From: Acridotheres tristis
Lineage: Eukaryota > Chordata > Aves > Passeriformes > Sturnidae
Assembly (NCBI GenBank): GCA_037013685.1
Contig: CM072891.1
Location: 8,470,501-8,534,500, forward strand
Direction: 5' to 3'
Length of the DNA: 64,000 nt
Part shown: piece by piece, positions 36,750 through 47,378 of the stretch
Position numbering within the stretch: position 1 is the stretch's first letter
How the letters are laid out: every line of letters begins with the position of its first letter
Position numbers and translations under genes: made by a program
The notes under the pieces: model-generated
The model's database searches: none
What the model saw: only the letters and a program-made list of their open reading frames with translations
What the model was told of the DNA's origin: nothing

Positions 36750-36826
36750 GAAAACTTAGCAAGGCTTCAGAGAGCGTTTGCAAGAAAGTGGGAATTCATC
36801 TTCATGCAAGCAGAGGCCCAAGTGAA
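36750..36826 (+). CDS. RGS6: RGS6 exon, DHEX linker helix
   Basis: This 77-nt exon encodes ENLARLQRAFARKWEFIFMQ then AEAQV and the first two bases of a Lys codon (residues 92-116, 117 split). It is an amphipathic helix of the DHEX region, conserved across R7 RGS proteins. The acceptor is TTTTGACAG and the donor is AA/GTGAGT, a close match to consensus. Confidence 0.95.
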
Positions 36827-39697
36827 GTGAGTAATCCTGGAGCACTGAATTGCACCAGTATTTAGAGCTGTGAAGGGAAGGGGATTCTGAACAGATAAAA
36901 CTTCTTTGTCAAAATTTTTACTGTGACTAAGCTCAGAAGGTGTTGGTGAATTTTAATCACTGGCAGACTAGAAACAGTAGAGAGCCAATTCTGAGGGTCT
37001 GTGCCAGAAACTGAAAGATGGGTTTAATTATCTCTACATGGAAATGCTGGTCTGGAGCTCCTAAGCCTGGATTCACCATGGGACCTTGGGTAATTCACAA
37101 GTCCATTGTTCTTCTACATTTGTGTAGTATTTTTGTTTTGTATAAATGGAAAGAACAGAATTTTGTCATCTCTCTATGTTACTCTATGCTTGCACAGTAT
37201 TTCTGAGTCTAAAAATACTGTCACTTCCATGTGATTATAAGAGTGATGTTTACAACAGGTATTTCTTCTCATCTTCCCTTGTGAAAGCAGTATGAAGCCT
37301 CTTAATGTTTTGAGTGTGTTTTCATTACTGCTGGTAAATGGATATGGTCCAGGGTTTGTGTACAGTTGTCTACAAATTAATACCTAAAACTTTTGAGTGT
37401 CAGTTTTGTGTATGTCATTGTCACTTATAAAATGGCAAGGTTGGTGAAGGTGACACGTGGGAACATCACGAAATGGTTCCATTGGAAGGAATTTGCACTT
37501 TCAGCATTAGATGATAAAAAGTTAAGGAATATCATTTCTTGAAGGTGCAGCTTGAGGTATATGTCTCTATCTTTGATTAACCCTTTGGAATTTTGATGAA
37601 TTCTTTGCTTAATAAGATGGCAATTATGTACGATTTAAATATATGGTAATTATCTTTTAAATTGCAAGGTAATTAAAGGATTTTTTTCCAACCAGAATAG
37701 CAGTGTTCTGTTTGGAAGAGAAAATTAGAACTTAGGATAGTAATTGTACTTTCAGTTACTTAAAGGCTATTGCCAAGACAAAAAAAAAAGTGTAAGTCAA
37801 AACAAAAGTCTGCATTCTGTCTAAAACATATAATTATCACCTAAGAAAGAAATGTAAATATCAGACTCATTGTGATCAGCGCTGGTTATTAATCTTTTCT
37901 CACTCTCTTTTCTTTGAAGTATAATCATGAACTGGCCACTATAAACTTTTTTGCTGGCTAGTTTCAGCTTCTTGGTTCACCGTTCATGTGGTGGTTAAGT
38001 CTTCAGGTTTCCAGAAAGACAGAGATAGAATTAATGTTGTAATTCACAGTTAACTAAAAATTGAAGTTAACTAGAAAAAGGGGGGCGGAATTAAAAATAC
38101 CTGAAAACATTTCTCCTACTTAGCAAGTTTTGCTTTGTTTTCCACATTTTTGTTTGCACACAGGATTCCCATTGCTATGCCCACATTGCTTCGAAAACTG
38201 CAGCCATAGAGTATCTAGGTGATTTGGGTCTTCATAGTTTAAAATGTGAAATACTGAGTTTTCAGTAAGTTTGGAGATAGGAGACAACAGTCTGGGTTGA
38301 GCACAAAGTGTCAGTGAAGAGAATTCATGAAGCCTCCAAAGAGTCCCTCCAACCTGTGTGTGCTTTGTGGTGTAAGATTGGAATAGGCTTCACCTTCCCC
38401 TTTGGCCAGGCGTGAGGGACTCACTCAGAAAAGTAGTTTTGGGCTGGGTGTCCTGAGTGCAGTACAGCAGCTTCTCTGGCTTTGTGTGGGGACAGAGCTT
38501 GTGACAGAGCTGGTTTCCCATTTCTGCCTTGCAAGGGGGAAATTCAGCTAGTGATACCAAACAGTGGAGAATTTGGTCTTTTTCTGGGGAGGGGTGTTCA
38601 GAAACTTCAGTTTTAGTCCCCTGATTCCTATCCTCTTGGTACATTTCTAGCACAGACTTAGCTAAGCCCCTCAAAACCAAAAACAGATGAGAGAGAACCT
38701 GGTGGTCAGAAATCACAGCTGGAGTGGGGTTTTTTCCCTCACTGCTTTGATTTTCCTGGTGGCAGCAATGTGCTACTATTCAGCCCTGCTCTGGAAGTGG
38801 AGGTGTGGAGGCTGTTCCTCCTACCATGTGCTTCCTCCAGTCCCTGTGCAGGTAGATCTTGCAAGCTGGTGCTGACTTTGTGCTTATGTGTAAAGCTGGG
38901 TGGGATGCCCGATGTCACTTGCTCACTGCTGCCAGGAATTGCTTTGAACAACCTCTGGTGGCCTTTGGGCTGTGTGCTTTGAGTGAGTTGGTTCGCTGGC
39001 TGCATCAGGGCTGGAATTACTGAGTTCCTGTTGTGCCAGCCCAGTCATGTCTCTCTGGAGTGGGCGCTGGTTTGTCGGGGCCACACAGCAAGCTCAGCTT
39101 TGGTCACCTGTGCTGTCACCCTTTGCTCTGCCAGTTTGGGGGCACACAGGCAGAGAGAGTCTTTGGGTTGAAAGCTTTATGGAGGAGTGACCACAACTGC
39201 TGCCCATGTTGTTGCTGAATGTCTGGAATAGATGCTCCTTTGCAATCTGTATTCATGCCAGTGGTGCTGCTGGGGCATTGGGGTGCAATGGGGTCTCCTA
39301 ATTGGAGTTCAGTTCAGCACCAGCCAGGAGCCTCACCTGGAGCAAACAGGTCCTGGTGGGTCTCCTGACACAGATGAAACTACAGTTTCCCAGCCTGTCA
39401 AATCAGAGTATTGGAACATGGTACCAGGAAAAGTTTTCTTCACCAGGTGAAAAACAACTGTTAAATTTTTCCACATTAATAGGAAAATTTCTTTTGACCC
39501 ATGTTGGAGTAAACATCAGTGTTATTTTGTTAATGTCATGTGCCCTTGCCAAGTGCAAGTGTGACATTGCTGTACAAAAAAAAACTTGATTTCTGAAATT
39601 TTTTGTCTTGAGGTTAAGAACTGCAGCTAGGAACTGTATCAAAGAAGAAAAAATGGCTTCTACATTGACTCATACTCACTTATGCTTTTGTTTTCAG
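36827..39697 (+). other. RGS6: RGS6 intron
   Basis: A 2.9-kb intron from GTGAGT to TTTTCAG. 38400-39400 is somewhat richer in G and C, but no repeat family or exon was recognised. Confidence 0.85.
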
Positions 39698-39779
39698 AAT
39701 CGACAGGAAAAAGGATAAAACAGAAAGAAAGATTTTGGACAGCCAGGAAAGAGCATTCTGGGATGTGCACAGGCCTGTG
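39698..39779 (+). CDS. RGS6: RGS6 exon, basic linker
   Basis: This 82-nt exon completes the split Lys codon and reads [20 protein letters not shown] followed by WDVHRPV (residues 117-144). It is a lysine/arginine-rich segment between the DHEX and GGL domains, ending on a conserved W-D-V-H-R-P motif. The acceptor is TTGTTTTCAG and the donor is GTG/GTAAAA. The exon ends in phase 0. Confidence 0.95.
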
Positions 39780-40283
39780 GTAAAACTATTTTTGAATGAT
39801 GAAACTTTCCAGGTTTTGACAGGAAAAACTTTATTGCTAGTAAATATTGTATGCACAAAGACATTGCCTTTACAGTCACCACATGGATTCTCCTCACAGC
39901 TCAAAATGCACCAAGTGTCTACAAGATTATTCTGGGCTTGTGTACCTTTGGAACTACTGACTTGGAAATACGTGAAAATATGAACTCTGGAAAATTATTT
40001 ACTGGATTTATGAAAAAAAGCAACTTACTCAGTTTGTCTCAGACTTCCTAGCAAAAACTCCCCCCTGTTAGCTATTTCTTTTTGGTGCCAAAGTTAGGAG
40101 TAAGTGGATTGAATGCTGATATGGCATCCTTGGACATATGCAGTCTCTTGTTTAGCAAGAGTAATTTATGGGACAAAAATCTCAAGAAAGAGTTTTGGAC
40201 AAGATTAAATCATCTATTTTATAAAGGAAAGGTAGGATGAAGATTCTTAACAGAGGAATAATATGATTACCATTTCTTTTCAG
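39780..40283 (+). other. RGS6: RGS6 intron, short
   Basis: A 504-bp intron from GTAAAA to TTTTCAG, the shortest in the window. Nothing else was recognised. Confidence 0.9.
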
Positions 40284-40358
40284 CCAGGCTGTGTGAACAC
40301 CACAGAAATGGACATTAGAAAGTGTCGCCGTATGAAAAACCCACAAAAAGTGAAAAAG
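40284..40358 (+). CDS. RGS6: RGS6 exon, basic linker continued
   Basis: This symmetric 75-nt exon (phase 0 to 0) encodes [20 protein letters not shown] then QKVKK (residues 145-169). Skipping it would leave the frame intact, so it could be a cassette exon, but nothing in the sequence shows that it is skipped. The acceptor is TTTCTTTTCAG and the donor is AAG/GTCAGT. The preceding intron, 39780-40283, is the shortest in the window at about 0.5 kb. Confidence 0.95.
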
Positions 40359-41703
40359 GTCAGTTTGAGTTCCTGGGTTTTGGTTTTGCTTGTTTGGAGT
40401 CGGTTTGGTTCACTGTTTTTGTTTTCTTTTAATGTAAATCATACTTGACACCTACTGTATATGAGACTTACCCAAGAGGAGCAAAAAAAAGTGTTTTGAT
40501 AATACAAATTCTGTTTTGTTCTCCTTGGTGAATTTATTATTTCCATTTTACCAGCAAAGTTGTACTGGCTGGGTGATGGGTAAAGCTGAGAAGGTCATTA
40601 AGGAGCTTGGTGTCACAAATGTCTGATGACTCCTCACTCACATAAAATTGAAGGGAATTGGCAAAAATACTTAGGTTCCTTTTTAAGAAATTATCTGGGG
40701 AGAGATAACGAGATGTTTATCTGCCTTAATAATTTCAAAGGCTGGATCATTAGCAACTCGGGTGTCTTTGACTTCCAGCAAGTTTAAGCACTTCTATGTA
40801 TATGAAATCATAGAATCAATTAGATTGAAGAAAACCATTAAGATCAGTGACTTAAAACCTTAACCTAACCAAGTCCTTCACTAAACCATGTTCCCATCTT
40901 TTAAATAATTTCAAGGATGGTGACTCAACAACTACTCTGGGCAGCCTTGTTCCAGTGCTTCATAACCATTTCAGAGAAGAAATTTTTCTTAATGTCTAAA
41001 CCTCTCTTGGCACAGCTTCAGGCTGTTTCTTGTTGTCTCATCACTTGTTATGTTTTTGGACGGAACACTGGACTCCTAACTTCCACAAGTAGTTAAACTG
41101 CAGCAGAGCTGTTCATGTATCTATTAGAAGTTTTACTAAAAAGCAAAAACACTAAATAAAAGGACAAATGGTATTACTTTCAGTGCAGGTGTCTCTCCTG
41201 AAAATGAATGGCTGCAAGTCAGTCTGCAGGTTTTTGTTTAGAGAAGTTCAGGTGAACTTGACCCATTGACTTGACCTGGTTAAGGACTTTCTTCAATATA
41301 TAGTTTTACACCAAGAAATTAAAATCAAGTAAAGATAGTGGCATAGAATTAGGATTTAGTATTTTATTTTACCACTTGGCTCACCCCAGTGACAGCTCCC
41401 AGTGTTCATCCTGCAAGTGTTAATGCACACAGCCTTCAGAGCTCTTAAAAATTATCAGCTGCATTTTAACATTTAAAACAAACTCTTCTCTTAACACGCC
41501 TACAGGCCTTCCAAGTGCAGGCATCAGCAAGCACGGTGTGATCTGTAAATTTTGCTCCAGGCTGAATGATTATTGACCTGTGTGGGTATAAACAGTAGGA
41601 AATTGCTGGCTTGTTACCTTACGGCTTTGCATGCTGTCCCGTTCCTCATTGCATAACAGAACAATGCTGTAATCCCTTCTGTTTGTTCCTTGGTTCCTCA
41701 CAG
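40359..41703 (+). other. RGS6: RGS6 intron
   Basis: A 1.3-kb intron from GTCAGT to CCTCACAG, carrying the antisense CR1 end at 40806-41050. Confidence 0.9.
40806..41050 (-). mobile_element. CR1 LINE 3' end, antisense
   Basis: This begins ATCATAGAATCAATTAGATT (complement of the CR1 tail) and continues with AAGATCAGTGACTTAAAACC, CAAGGATGGTGACTCAACAA and AGAAGAAATTTTTCTTAATG. It ends near CTCATCACTTGTTA. All are standard antisense CR1 landmarks. It sits in the intron between the exons at 40284 and 41704. Confidence 0.85.
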
Positions 41704-41802
41704 TCAGTGTATGGGGTTACAGAGGAGTCTCAGCCCCAAAGCCCTGTACACCTGCCCTCCCAACCGGTGCGCAAAACGACAAAAGAGGATTTCCGGAAGC
41801 AA
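41704..41802 (+). CDS. RGS6: RGS6 exon, linker and start of GGL domain
   Basis: This symmetric 99-nt exon encodes [20 protein letters not shown] then [13 protein letters not shown] (residues 170-202). The first half is a Ser/Pro/Gln-rich flexible linker. The TTKEDFRKQ end begins the G-gamma-like domain that binds G-beta-5. The acceptor is TTGGTTCCTCACAG and the donor is CAA/GTAGGT. Confidence 0.95.
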
Positions 41803-41898
41803 GTAGGTGGCTGTGTGGTAACTCTTCTGAGAACAGCAGCAGAAAAAAGCATAGAAAATTATTGAGATATCAGCAAAACCAATTGTATGTTTTACCTG

Positions 41899-41936
41899 TC
41901 CTTGATCCTCACATATTTATCCTTGATCCTCACTTA
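41899..41936. repeat. 21-bp near-tandem duplication
   Basis: TCCTTGATCCTCAC is repeated at 41899 and 41920 in a 21-bp period, about 100 bp after the exon ending at 41802. Simple local duplication. Confidence 0.85.
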
Positions 41937-42022
41937 TGTAAAGTATTAGTAAGTGTTCATTGAGCACTGCAGTTGTAGGGTGATATGTATTATGAGTAAC
42001 ACTGACCTTTGAATCTACTGTT

Positions 42023-42049
42023 ATTGTCTGTGGACCAGACACAGACAAT
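42023..42049. repeat. Perfect 10-bp inverted repeat, 7-nt loop
   Basis: ATTGTCTGTG (42023-42032) and its reverse complement CACAGACAAT (42040-42049) flank a 7-nt spacer. This would form a hairpin in the RGS6 pre-mRNA. No known function can be assigned. Confidence 0.8.
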
Positions 42050-42836
42050 AAGACAATAATTCCAGTTCATTGAGGATGTCTGAAAAGTCAGCAGTGACAA
42101 AGGCCAGTGTAGCTGGGCACAGGCTGGGGATGAGTGGTGAGGAAAGGCATCGTTCAGTGCATGACTGTTAGACTGTACAGTCAGAGCTTTTAGAGAAGTA
42201 GGAAAAAGTTATTTGGACAATCATGCCAAGGAATGACCAGCCAACTCGCACATCCTTGCTCTGGCACAAAGAGCTCTCCCTCAAAATCACTTTCCTGCAA
42301 CATGTAGCCCTCACTGAAAACCAGGAATCACTAGATCAGAATTTTACTAAAGGCAGCTTTAAACAAGTTTCTTAGGCAACCAGTTTTTGTGTGGTCTTCT
42401 GAACTAAACCTGGAAGCTACATTTCTTGAGCTTTTTTATCATAGGCTGAAGAACTGATTCACAGCAGAATGAAAGTGTGCTGTAAAATGTTACTGGTCCT
42501 GTGATGCCAGTCAGTAAGAGAAATGGGAGAGCAGAGCGTGTTTCTAAAAAGGAGATCATATTGTACCCCGAGTAGTCTTAGGAACCTTGGCCTCAAATAT
42601 GTGTCTTTTCTATTTTCAATTATGTCTTCTGAAGCTTCCCCTAGGGCTTTGCCTTTGGCAATGGAGCCTCCTCTTGGAAGCAGTTAATAAGCTTCTGATA
42701 CCTAGGGAAGGGTCCCATTTCCTTCTGAGCTACTTTCGAGCTGTTTGGAAAGAGAAATCAATAGTGTGTTGGGATTTTGTCAATGCATGCTGCAGAACTC
42801 ATAGATTGTTAATGTCCTTGTCATCTCTCTCCTCAG

Positions 42837-42898
42837 ATAACTTTTCTGAACATGCAGATAGAGAGACATTGTTTAAAGATGTCCAAAGTAGCAGAAAG
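42837..42898 (+). CDS. RGS6: RGS6 exon, GGL domain helix
   Basis: This 62-nt exon encodes ITFLNMQIERHCLKMSKVAE plus two bases of a Ser codon (residues 203-222, 223 split). It forms the long GGL helix that pairs with the N-terminal helix of G-beta-5. By recollection the mammalian protein has NAQIDRH where this reads NMQIERH, which is a conservative change. The acceptor is CTCTCTCCTCAG and the donor is AG/GTGAGT. Confidence 0.95.
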
Positions 42899-45800
42899 GT
42901 GAGTGTCCTCATTTTGATGATTTCCCATTCTTTCCTCATCTCCAATTTGGCATTTCTAGAAACAGAGCAGGCAGCAAAGTACAAAGGCTTCACTCCTTTT
43001 CTGTGCATCAATCCTGTCCCCTCCTTGACCAGCTGTGCTGCCTGTCTGCGGGCTGCTGACACTTCTGTACTCACTCTTCTGCCACTGAGCAAAAATAAGT
43101 GGAAAATGAGGACCTGTAATACTGCAAAAGAAAAGAAGCATTCACAAAAGAAAAAACCCTTGTGGGACTTGTTTCCTACTCCTTCACTGCCCGGGGTTTA
43201 TTTTTAGAAAAGTCATCCCTGTCTCAATTTGAAAATACTCTTTTCTTCCCTTTTTGGCTGAACTCTCAGTGCTCATTTCTTGTTAGTTTGGGACAGCTCT
43301 GGGGAAGGAGCTGTGTTTGCATTTGTTGCACATGGTTTTCACATCTCTGTTCATACTGGGGTTGTAGGACCAGTTCCTGCTGCCACTTACATGTGAAACC
43401 CTTAGAGAAGTACTAGGGTTGTACCTGGACTACTCAAGGCAGTGTTTTAAGGAGTGGATTTCTAAGAAGCAAATCAAGGTACAATTTGACTTGCAGAATA
43501 TTTAGTTTTGGTAGAAATGTATGAATTGGTGAAGAACAAGTTCAAATTTAATTGTGTATGACAGGTTATTTACTTGGGTACTTGTAAGTTATACACGTTT
43601 GCAGAGTAGTCACTGAGATGAAGGTAGGGATAGCCATGCTCTTCAGTCACATCATTTTTAAAGCAAAACTGTGTTGAGCATGAAGGATGGGATAAGGCTG
43701 GCTCCTTCTAGAGAATTAATAAAGGAATTTTTATTTAAGCAAAGTAAAACGGGATTACCATATGGAATGTGCTTTGCAATGCCTGCACCTGTAGTTAGCT
43801 GCATGTACTAAACTAGGTAAATTAAATGGTGGGAGACCCAATGTAAGTTCCTATTGGCTCATGAAGTTTAGCAATTAAAATGAAAATGTATCCAATTAAA
43901 AGAAGTATTCAGAGGCTCCCTGAAATCCTGCATGCAATACATTGCATGATTGAAATGAGCACATTTATATTTATGTTTTGGGGGTTTGGATCTTTTTAAT
44001 TAAGAACATGTACTTTAACAAAAAGAGTCATTGTACTGAATTTATTTACAATGCCCTTAATATACTGAGACGGTAATAATTTTCCTGGTTTGAAAGGACT
44101 TTCTTTTTTTTCTTTTTTAATTGCTCTCAAGTTGGAGAAGAAAATGTTGCTATCAAAACCTGTGCAAAATAATAGCTAGGAGAAAAGCAAATAAAATGAG
44201 AACAGTCAAATTACAGAATCACAGAATAAGCTGAATTGGAGGGGACCCACCAGGATCATCAAGTCTAACCCCTGGCCCTGCACAGGAGACCCCAGGAATC
44301 TCACATTGTGCCTGAGAGCATTGGCCAAACACTTCCTGAACTCTGGCAAGATTAGTGCTATGACTGCTTCCCTGGGGAGGCTGTTCTAGTGCCCAAGCAC
44401 CCTCTGGGTGAAGAACCTTATATTTCTAAATAATTATTAATAATTATAAAGAATGAAAATGGTGGTTGTGATCTTTACATTCTGTGAGGAGGTCATGTGA
44501 TAACTTTGAATATTGATTTGAATATTGGCAATGTTGATCAAGAGTCCCAGGACTTGGTGTGGAGAGTGGTAGGAAATTCAGCCTGGATGTGGGGCACTGC
44601 AGAACAGGTAGGAGGGAAGTAGAGGAGCTGATGGGTCCAGTGGCTTTGCAAGGGTGGGGACTGGTGAGGAGGAATGAACATGGAGACCTGATTTGGAGAA
44701 TTTCCTGACAAAAAACCCTGTGCAGCCTTGAAAGCCCCGTTAAAACATTGATTACAAGCACTAGGAACAAATCTGCTGTGTAGGATATGCTGTGATTATC
44801 AAGTCAATTTTTAGGCTGGACCCCCTCTCGGAGCAGTTTAGGTGACAGTGGCAGATCAGGGTACAGGAGATGACTTCTTGGCACGCTCCCTTCAACAGTC
44901 AAGCCTGACACTGGCACCACCTGCCAATTTTTCAGTATAGCACAAAGGCACTTCCAGGGAGGATGAGGGAAGTAACAAGGAGCAAATAAGTCAGGAAGCA
45001 CTAGGGCAAACAAGTTATAGGAATAAGATACAAATTGTTTCGATAGTAATAGATCAATTGTATTTATTTTGCATTAATTCACACTATTCTTGGGACAGCC
45101 CTTGTCTGTCAGAAGAGGAAGGCATTCCAAAGGATATCTCCAGCTTCTGTGAGATAAATGCTCGTTGCTAAAGATTTTCTTCCCCTTCCTCCCTGTTCTG
45201 CTTCCAGGAGTAGATCTGTTCCAACTGTGGGAACAGGCATCCCTCAAATGCTCCATGCACCATGGAAACTGTCTTTCTTCCACATCCTTTCTCCCCACTT
45301 GGGACCTGTGCACTGTCAGTTTTAGCCATTGAGCTTTGAGAGCTGTTGAGCAAAGCTATCAATATATTCTACCTATTGTTTTCCCTGACTGCATTGTGCA
45401 GTGTTAGTACAATTTCATTTGACACAGCATCACCAAAATGGCTGGGGAAAAATGAGCATCTTCCTACCAGAAGCAATCTTAGTTCCCTAGATGAAAATCT
45501 GTGCTATCCTTTCAGCTTCTCATCAAAGTTCCTGTGAAGGCTCAGCAGGCCCCCTTGATTGAGCAACACTTGGGTTCTCAAGGCGAGCTCTGCACCCTTC
45601 AGTCGACTGTTCCCACCACCTCTTCTACCGGGTATTCAGTTTATCACCTAAAAGGCCAGGTTTGCATTTTGACAAAAATGCTTTTCCTTAGGAATCCCCT
45701 GCCTCTAGCCTCCTTTAGACAATGAAGCAATGATTCTGCTGCTACCATTATACTGAATCAGCAAAATGTGCTTAGAAATTCCCCCTTGTTTCATTTTAGT

Positions 45801-47267
45801 TTTTTCCCCCTTTCCTTTTTGCTAGTACTTGTACTAGAACTTCTGATGCCTTCTTATTATTTTATTAGGAGCAATTCAGATTTCACAGCAGATATCTCCT
45901 GATTGATCCTTTTTGGCTTTCTTTTCTTTTTTAACCAAGCCTCTCTTTCATTGATGTCTAAGGGACTGCTGCTGCTCTGTGAAATTGGACGCTGCTCCCT
46001 CCTCCAACCCTTGACCCACAGCAGTCATGAAATGTAATTAATGAAATGAGATGAGACAGCCCTGAGTGCCCTAAGGGGCAATGGGAACCTGCTGTGGTTA
46101 CAAAACTGTATGATTTTAATGCCTCATGATAAGAGCTAGGACAAACAAAAAGAAATAATTATTAGAGAGCAGGTCAGGGAAACTTTCTGCCTTTTATGAC
46201 CCTTTATTTCACGGGGTCTTTTCATTCACCTGCCTTTTTGAGATGTGGAGGACCAGAGGTAAAGTTTAGCATGGACAATCTCTGTGCAAGTACGCTGGTT
46301 GTTCAGTATGAAGAGACGTAATTAACTTAGTTAATTACTTGGCAGACATAGGCAAAAAAATAAAGTGCCTTAGAGTATTTCCAGTATAGACTAGAAGAAA
46401 TTTCTTTTGATTTATTTCATATTTGCTGTCTTTCTTTTGTCAAAATGTGTCCCTAGCCCTAACCCTAGTGGAATTCCTAAATCATGTAATGCAAGCAGAC
46501 ACAGTCCTTTTCCCAGAAAGCTCTTTGAATCTCATCCTAGCGAGGATTAGAGGCTATTTGCCTTAACTGACTCACCATGAAGCAAGCCAGTGTAAAGGCC
46601 AGTTGTTTCACAAACATGCATATAGTTTACTATAGTCTAAGTTAATTATTACTGTTGAAGTATTTTACAATAGTGCCGTTAGACTAGGTACTATACCAAC
46701 ATAAGTAAAAAATTATCTGTAGGCCAAGTTTTGGTGCTTAGGACTAGGATCCTTCAAAGATTTAAGCATATTCTTAGCTGCAGCCCATGACCCTGTTTAG
46801 GTGAGTGCATAAATTTATGCCGGTGCAAAGGTTTGCAAAAGCAATAGTAACATGCAACAAATGAACAGGATGATACACACTTCATATTCTTCCCATGACT
46901 CTATGGGGGAAGTCCTGCCATAGCAATCCAGTTGTTGCCTCATCAGGTTTTTTGGGAGCATTGCAATGGAGACAAGAGTGAGGAAAATGGTGCTGTTGAG
47001 GAAAATACTGCAGTGAGCTGGTGGGTGTTTGCAGAGAAATCCCTGCATGCATCATCCTTGGGAAAAGGGTCCCCTGTGGCTGCTGAGAAACTGACTAATC
47101 CCTATAAATAAAAAGAAGCACACACAAAACCAAAACAAAAAACAAACAAAAAAACACCAGAAAAAGCCCACCCAACAGGATAAAAAGAAAAGCTGTATCT
47201 CTCTGACATGTGACTGAGCATTCAAACCCTTTCTTATTTTTTTCCCTTATTTTTTTTTACCTGCCAG
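42899..47267 (+). other. RGS6: RGS6 intron
   Basis: A 4.4-kb intron from GTGAGT to CTGCCAG. It carries an antisense CR1 end (44213-44425), an A/C-rich simple stretch near 47110-47165 and a T-rich acceptor tract. Confidence 0.88.
44213..44425 (-). mobile_element. CR1 LINE 3' end, antisense
   Basis: This starts ACAGAATCACAGAATAAGCT and carries GGATCATCAAGTCTAACCCC, TGGGGAGGCTGTTCTAGTGC and GGGTGAAGAACCTTATATTT, an antisense CR1 3' end. It is 5'-truncated and lies in the 42899-47267 intron. Confidence 0.85.
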
Positions 47268-47378
47268 TTTAATAGCCTACACAGAGCAGTATGTGGAATA
47301 TGACCCCTTTATAACTCCTGCTGAGCCTTCCAATCCCTGGATAAGTGATGATGCAGCATTGTGGGACATTGAAATGAG
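47268..47378 (+). CDS. RGS6: RGS6 exon, C-terminal GGL domain
   Basis: This 111-nt exon encodes [20 protein letters not shown] then [16 protein letters not shown], with Ser codons split at both ends (residues 223-260). The Asn-Pro-Trp at 245-247 corresponds to the conserved NPF/NPW anchor of G-gamma-like domains, which docks into the G-beta-5 propeller. The acceptor follows a long T-rich tract ending ACCTGCCAG and the donor is AG/GTAAAA. The preceding intron is about 4.4 kb. Confidence 0.95.

Larger units (their letters stand above)
41803..42836 (+). other. RGS6: RGS6 intron
   Basis: A 1.0-kb intron from GTAGGT to CTCCTCAG, with the 21-bp duplication and the 10-bp hairpin near its 5' end. 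Confidence 0.9.

Noticed and set aside
42587..43207. 206-codon open frame overlapping the GGL helix exon
   Set aside because: It reads the 42837-42898 exon in a different frame from RGS6. The spliced RGS6 frame explains the conservation.
46451..46468. Telomere-like CCCTAGCCCTAACCCTAG
   Set aside because: Only about three imperfect units. Too short to call an interstitial telomere remnant.
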